Source: Tricholomella constricta (lineage: Eukaryota > Basidiomycota > Agaricomycetes > Agaricales > Lyophyllaceae). From it: a DNA stretch of 64,000 bases. Positions 60,650 to 64,000 of this stretch are shown here, in pieces (positions within the stretch are counted from its first letter, which is position 1; each line of letters starts with the position of its first letter). The notes under the pieces were generated by a model, which saw only the letters and a list, made by a program, of their open reading frames with translations, was not told where the DNA came from and did no database searches. The stretch covers positions 558,001 through 622,000 of the forward strand of contig JAACJP010000003.1 of the NCBI GenBank assembly GCA_013368375.1. The letters run 5' to 3'. A program made the translations under genes and the position numbers.

Positions 60650-62611
60650 CTCTTGCTGTAGATTATTGAGGATAATAATAAGCCTCAGGTCTCTAAACAA
60701 TAAGTTAAAGACGACTGTATTGACCTGTAGATTATTGAGGACAATAATAAGCTACAGATGGCCGTAAGTAACTATGTATGAGTAAGATAGATAAGTAAAT
60801 GGCTCACCCTCAAGTCTCTAAACAATAGGTTAAAGACGACTGAGGGGAGAGCGATCTCGTGTGGATAGAATATATGTAAAAAGATATAAGGTTCACGGTA
60901 AAGACTAGCAAATGCCGTGAACGATCGAGTAGCCCATGCGCCGTGGCGTAATAAACAAGCGGTCCGAAAGAGGCAAGTGATGCATAAGAGGCTAACACTT
61001 GCCATTGATCATTACATCAGCAAAATGACATGCACTTTTCCATAGGCTGGTAAAGACGCAAAGTCGGTCTGTCTTTTTAATCCTAGTCGGGGTTCTTTGC
61101 AAAGACAAATTCTACTTGGTTCATGTCTCTAAAACAAGAGGTGCTCAATCGTAGAACCGATCGAATATAGTCAGTAAGGCTAGCGCTGCTCGCAAATTGT
61201 AAGAGAAAAGAGAAGATGGAGGAGGTATCAGGTTGCGGGGGTTCGTCGGTCGCTTTTGCCTGGGAAACAGGATCGAGCGGGGCAGGGCCCACACAATATC
61301 AAAAGCGGGGGAACCCGGTACAAAAGGCGTAGGGGAAGCGAGGGAGTGGAGACCACCCAGACACCAACTGTTAGGAAAAAGGGAGGGAAGCAGGGTAGAC
61401 AAAAAAAATTGTGAAGTGGGGAGAACAAGCAAGAAACATATGTTTCAGAGGGACCGCAGGTCCCAAAAATAGTAAGAGATAAAAATAGAAAAACGAGAGG
61501 TACAATTTCATGCCAGCGCAGCCCAAGGGTGCTCGGGTAATAGAATGCCGGATGTCGACCCGGTTAGTTAGTCCAGCCTCTGGCGGGAAAAAAAAAGGAA
61601 CCCCCACATTTGGGTCAAAATCCGACCTTTGAAACACTGTACAAACATATATTTCAAGTAGTAGTAGTAGTAGTATTATTACAGTATATTAAATAATTGA
61701 GCCCAGAACTCCCAAAATATGATTGTTTGAACATCGGGATTCGGGACCTACGCAACACAGACTGGCACTCAGGTGTTATCTTTAAAGCAGGTATGTAATT
61801 TGCTGATTTCACAGGGATGTTCTGTTGCTGATTATAGCCTTCAGGGGGTGACCAGGCAGTCCTCGATGCAGAGGGATATGCGGAGTGTCCAGATTGCAGA
61901 GCTCGCATACATTGCGGCATGGTTGGGCTCCCGAATCTTGAAAAGCGACATCGAAGAACAAAGATTTGCATTGATACAAAAGCAAAACAAGATAAGAATG
62001 CAAAAATGAAGAAGAATAGAAGCATACTTACCTTTTTCATGCAACCAACTTGAAAGCAAGCCGGTTCTAGGGTGGGGGACGGAAGGGAACATGAAAAAGT
62101 GCCCGAGGAAGTGATGTCATATTGCCATTTTGGGAATTGTGCCTGATTATGTAGTTAGTTAGTCCAGCAAAACCAGCAAAAAAATCAACCCCGTATACTT
62201 TTTTCAGATTCCCAAGCACCCTTGGCGCAGCCTTATCTGAGCTTAGGCCATGCGCAGGCTTACGTGGCCTTAGCAATCGATTCAGGCGCGTAGACCGTTG
62301 AGCCAATTGTGTACGCAACCTCCGGTGCAAGAGAAGGTAGCATTGGTGACAAAGGCTGAAAGCAAGGCGTCTGAGGCTGGCATTCGAAGGCGCTCTGAAA
62401 TGTGCAAACAGTCACAGAATTGTGTGAATCAAAGTAGGCCGGCACCGTAGGATTGGCGGGTCGACTGAGATAGGGAGTCAAGAAGTAGGTGATATATTTG
62501 AGACTAAAGAAGTGAGTAATAGTAGATATCGACAGATGGGAGAAATACCTGATTTTCAACAGGGATTTGAGAATTGAGATTGAGTTGTGCCTCATAAGAA
62601 TGTGGCGTGGT
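60650..62611. other. Gene-poor repeat-containing stretch
   Basis: About 1.96 kb with no convincing gene. It contains two interleaved direct repeats (60658-60842), an (AGT) run at about 61656-61675, an inverted 15-mer and a repeated gttagttagtccagc (61563 and 62155). A minus-strand frame of 69 codons (61083-61292) matches nothing I know. It probably holds decayed mobile DNA linked to the retroelement downstream. Confidence 0.5.
60658..60842. repeat. Two interleaved direct repeats
   Basis: Repeat A (gtagattattgagga, then taataataagc) is at 60658-60683 and 60727-60752. Repeat B (ctctaaacaata.gttaaagacgactg, with a cctca lead) is at 60683-60717 and 60808-60842, with two mismatches. The order A-B-A-B suggests duplication of an A-B unit followed by divergence of the spacer. 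Confidence 0.75.
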
Positions 62612-63007
62612 TCACAAGAGGAGTTGCTGATCAGCAGGTACGACAGGACGGTATGGACTGGGAGTATAAAGGTGCGACTCTCGAGGTAGTTGGGCTCTAT
62701 GAGAAGGTAGAGAGTGAGCAGCAAGGTTGCGAGGATCAGGGTCGGAGAGAAACAAACCGGGAGTGATGGTTGAAGAAGTAGTGCGAGGTGGAGTTGGAAT
62801 GTTCTCTAGAGAAGGAAGGTGTTGTGGAGTAGAGGAGACAGGAAGCACAGACGTAGTGCGAAATAAGCCAGGAGCGACAACCGAAAAGGTTGTGCGAGAA
62901 GGATAGTTCGTAGAATCAAACACTGGAGTGCGTGGAAGAGGGCTGCAAGAGCCTTCTAAACCAATGTTGATAGCCTCCGATGAGGCAGGATTACAAGGCT
63001 TAGCCAT
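62612..63007 (-). pseudogene. Downstream ORF of retroelement (truncated)
   Basis: Frame of 131 codons beginning MAKPCNPASSEAINIGLEG at 63007. Its ATG overlaps the stop of the RT/RNase H frame by 8 nt (ATGGCTAA). It is proline/serine-rich with two copies of a VAPGLF/ITPGLF motif. It resembles the N-terminus of the second ORF seen in related mushroom elements, where a tyrosine-recombinase-like domain would follow, but that part is absent here. Identity is inferred from position and composition. Confidence 0.4.
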
Positions 63008-64000
63008 CGAAAAAGGGGGCAAGTTCACGCATTAAAGAAAAGACGCGCGCTAGAAAGGTTTGTGGGGCACCCGATTCTCCACGCAAGATCGGATCAGCAG
63101 GACTGAGTTCAGATTCAATATATCCATAGGAAGGTATGATGAGATGTTGGAGAAGGACAGCGTAAGTTGTAAGTTTGGCGAGTGCATAGGTTAATGGGAA
63201 GGTTCGGACTGCGATGTTTATTGTGAGCACCAATAGCTCCGTAGTTGTTGGAGTGTATCAAGACATGAGTGTTCGAGAACCCTAGTTGAGCCAGGAAAGA
63301 GATGGCGAGTTCGACTGCAACCGCCTCTAACCAGCAAATGTCGTGTGTGCAGTTCCTGACAAGTTTGAGAGCGTGCCAGGAATTGCCAATGATGATACTG
63401 ATGCCCCATGAGGTAGAGGTGTCGACATAAATGTCAGTTTGTGCTATATCGTGTATAGGGCAGAGTTGGCAATAACCTGAAGGATTTTCGAGTTTTGAGT
63501 GCCACCAGCATAAGGCATGAACGATGGAGTCAGACAAGTGATGAGTGACATAGATATTAGTTTTATATCCTGTAGAGAATTAGATATAGAAAAAGGAGGA
63601 AGGTTCAAGAAGATGTCAAACCTGACAAGAAGTTTGAGAAGGCTGGGAGTCTCAAAGAACCTTCTGGGTACACAAACAAAATGTGGATGAGAGTCCCGTG
63701 GATAATTTGGATGTCACGTAATTTGAAAGCGGCATGTTGTTTGACATGAGCGTTGATCATGTTTGAAACACGAGCAAGGTATTTCAGGTGTTTCTTTTCA
63801 GTTAGTGATACAGTACAAAATACTAGGTTCCAGGTAAACCCTATGTAGGTGAAAGAAGTGGAGAAGCAGGGATCTGTCTTCTCGGGGTGCCATGAGATGT
63901 TGAGTTCTGCTATGAGGGCTATGACAGAATCACGGTCGTGGAGATAGTGATATAAGCCTTCTGAAAAATGCCCGTTGGCGACAGGGAAGCGGAAGGCTTC
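63000..64000 (-). pseudogene. Decayed reverse transcriptase/RNase H retroelement, cut by window edge
   Basis: From the right edge leftward the minus strand encodes the end of a reverse transcriptase domain (AELNISWHPEKTD, FTYIGFTWNLVFCTVSLTEKKH) followed by an RNase H-like domain. An intron of about 50 nt near 63570-63620 (GTTTGA to CTACAG) separates the two. The RNase H part has DIYVDTSTSWG, WLEAVAVELA and IHSNNYGAIGA, where the last acidic position reads Asn instead of Asp. A frameshift at about 63165-63200 is needed to reach LLQHLIIPSYGYIESELSPADPILRGE, which is the expected end of this domain. The layout resembles DIRS-like (tyrosine-recombinase) elements of mushrooms. Most likely a dead copy. 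Confidence 0.7.

Noticed and set aside
61083..61292. 69-codon minus-strand frame starting MGPAPLDPVSQ
   Set aside because: Too short and unlike anything I know; kept only as part of the repeat-rich stretch.

Overview
This is a nuclear genomic window from a filamentous basidiomycete, most likely an agaricomycete. The genes are broken by many short introns of about 45-60 nt. The proteins are fungal in type: a trifunctional tryptophan-biosynthesis protein, NoxR, Spa2, a Dsc3-like subunit, a Drs2 flippase, an Slt2-type MAP kinase and a GH15 glucoamylase. The best matches I recognise are mushroom-type sequences. The species cannot be named from sequence alone. The left edge cuts PEX1 and the right edge cuts a retroelement.

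Layout, 1-20 kb: the C-terminal part of PEX1 (+); an aromatic-amino-acid decarboxylase (-) divergent from a very-long-chain 3-ketoacyl-CoA reductase (+); a complete 1,087-bp non-autonomous hAT-type element with 8-bp target duplication; SPA2 (+); a DSC3-like gene (-); a secreted beta-carbonic anhydrase (-); a large Ams2/SPT21-type nuclear protein (-) with a palindromic MCB-like site in its promoter; and an unrecognised multi-pass membrane protein (-).

20-38 kb: TFIIIA zinc-finger factor (+); glucoamylase with CBM20 (+); glucosamine-6-phosphate deaminase (-) with a GC-AG intron; a ~95-bp tandem repeat; a stand-alone Impact-N protein (+); a membrane-anchored PC-esterase-like protein (-); a steryl-ester-hydrolase-type lipase (+); an F-box protein (+); a PinX1-type G-patch protein (-); and NoxR (-).

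38-64 kb: DRS2 P4-ATPase (-); a four-TM protein with a PPxY tail (-); the cell-wall-integrity MAP kinase (+); trifunctional TRP1 (-); a secreted serine carboxypeptidase (-) whose active site is partly encoded by a 13-nt micro-exon; a DUF300/TMEM184 membrane protein with a long disordered tail (+); an AIM9-like phosphotransferase pseudogene (+); a coiled-coil hypothetical (+); repeats; and a decayed reverse transcriptase/RNase H element (-) that runs off the right edge.

Most genes are independent housekeeping genes, not a cluster. Several share polar growth and wall or membrane integrity (SPA2, NoxR, DRS2, SLT2), but they are scattered on both strands. I found no gene cluster, CRISPR array, tRNA, rRNA or obvious new multi-gene system. 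The most unusual signals are the micro-exon, the intact hAT insertion, the decayed AIM9 copy, the GC-AG intron, and the duplication that places out-of-frame ATGs in front of the lipase start.
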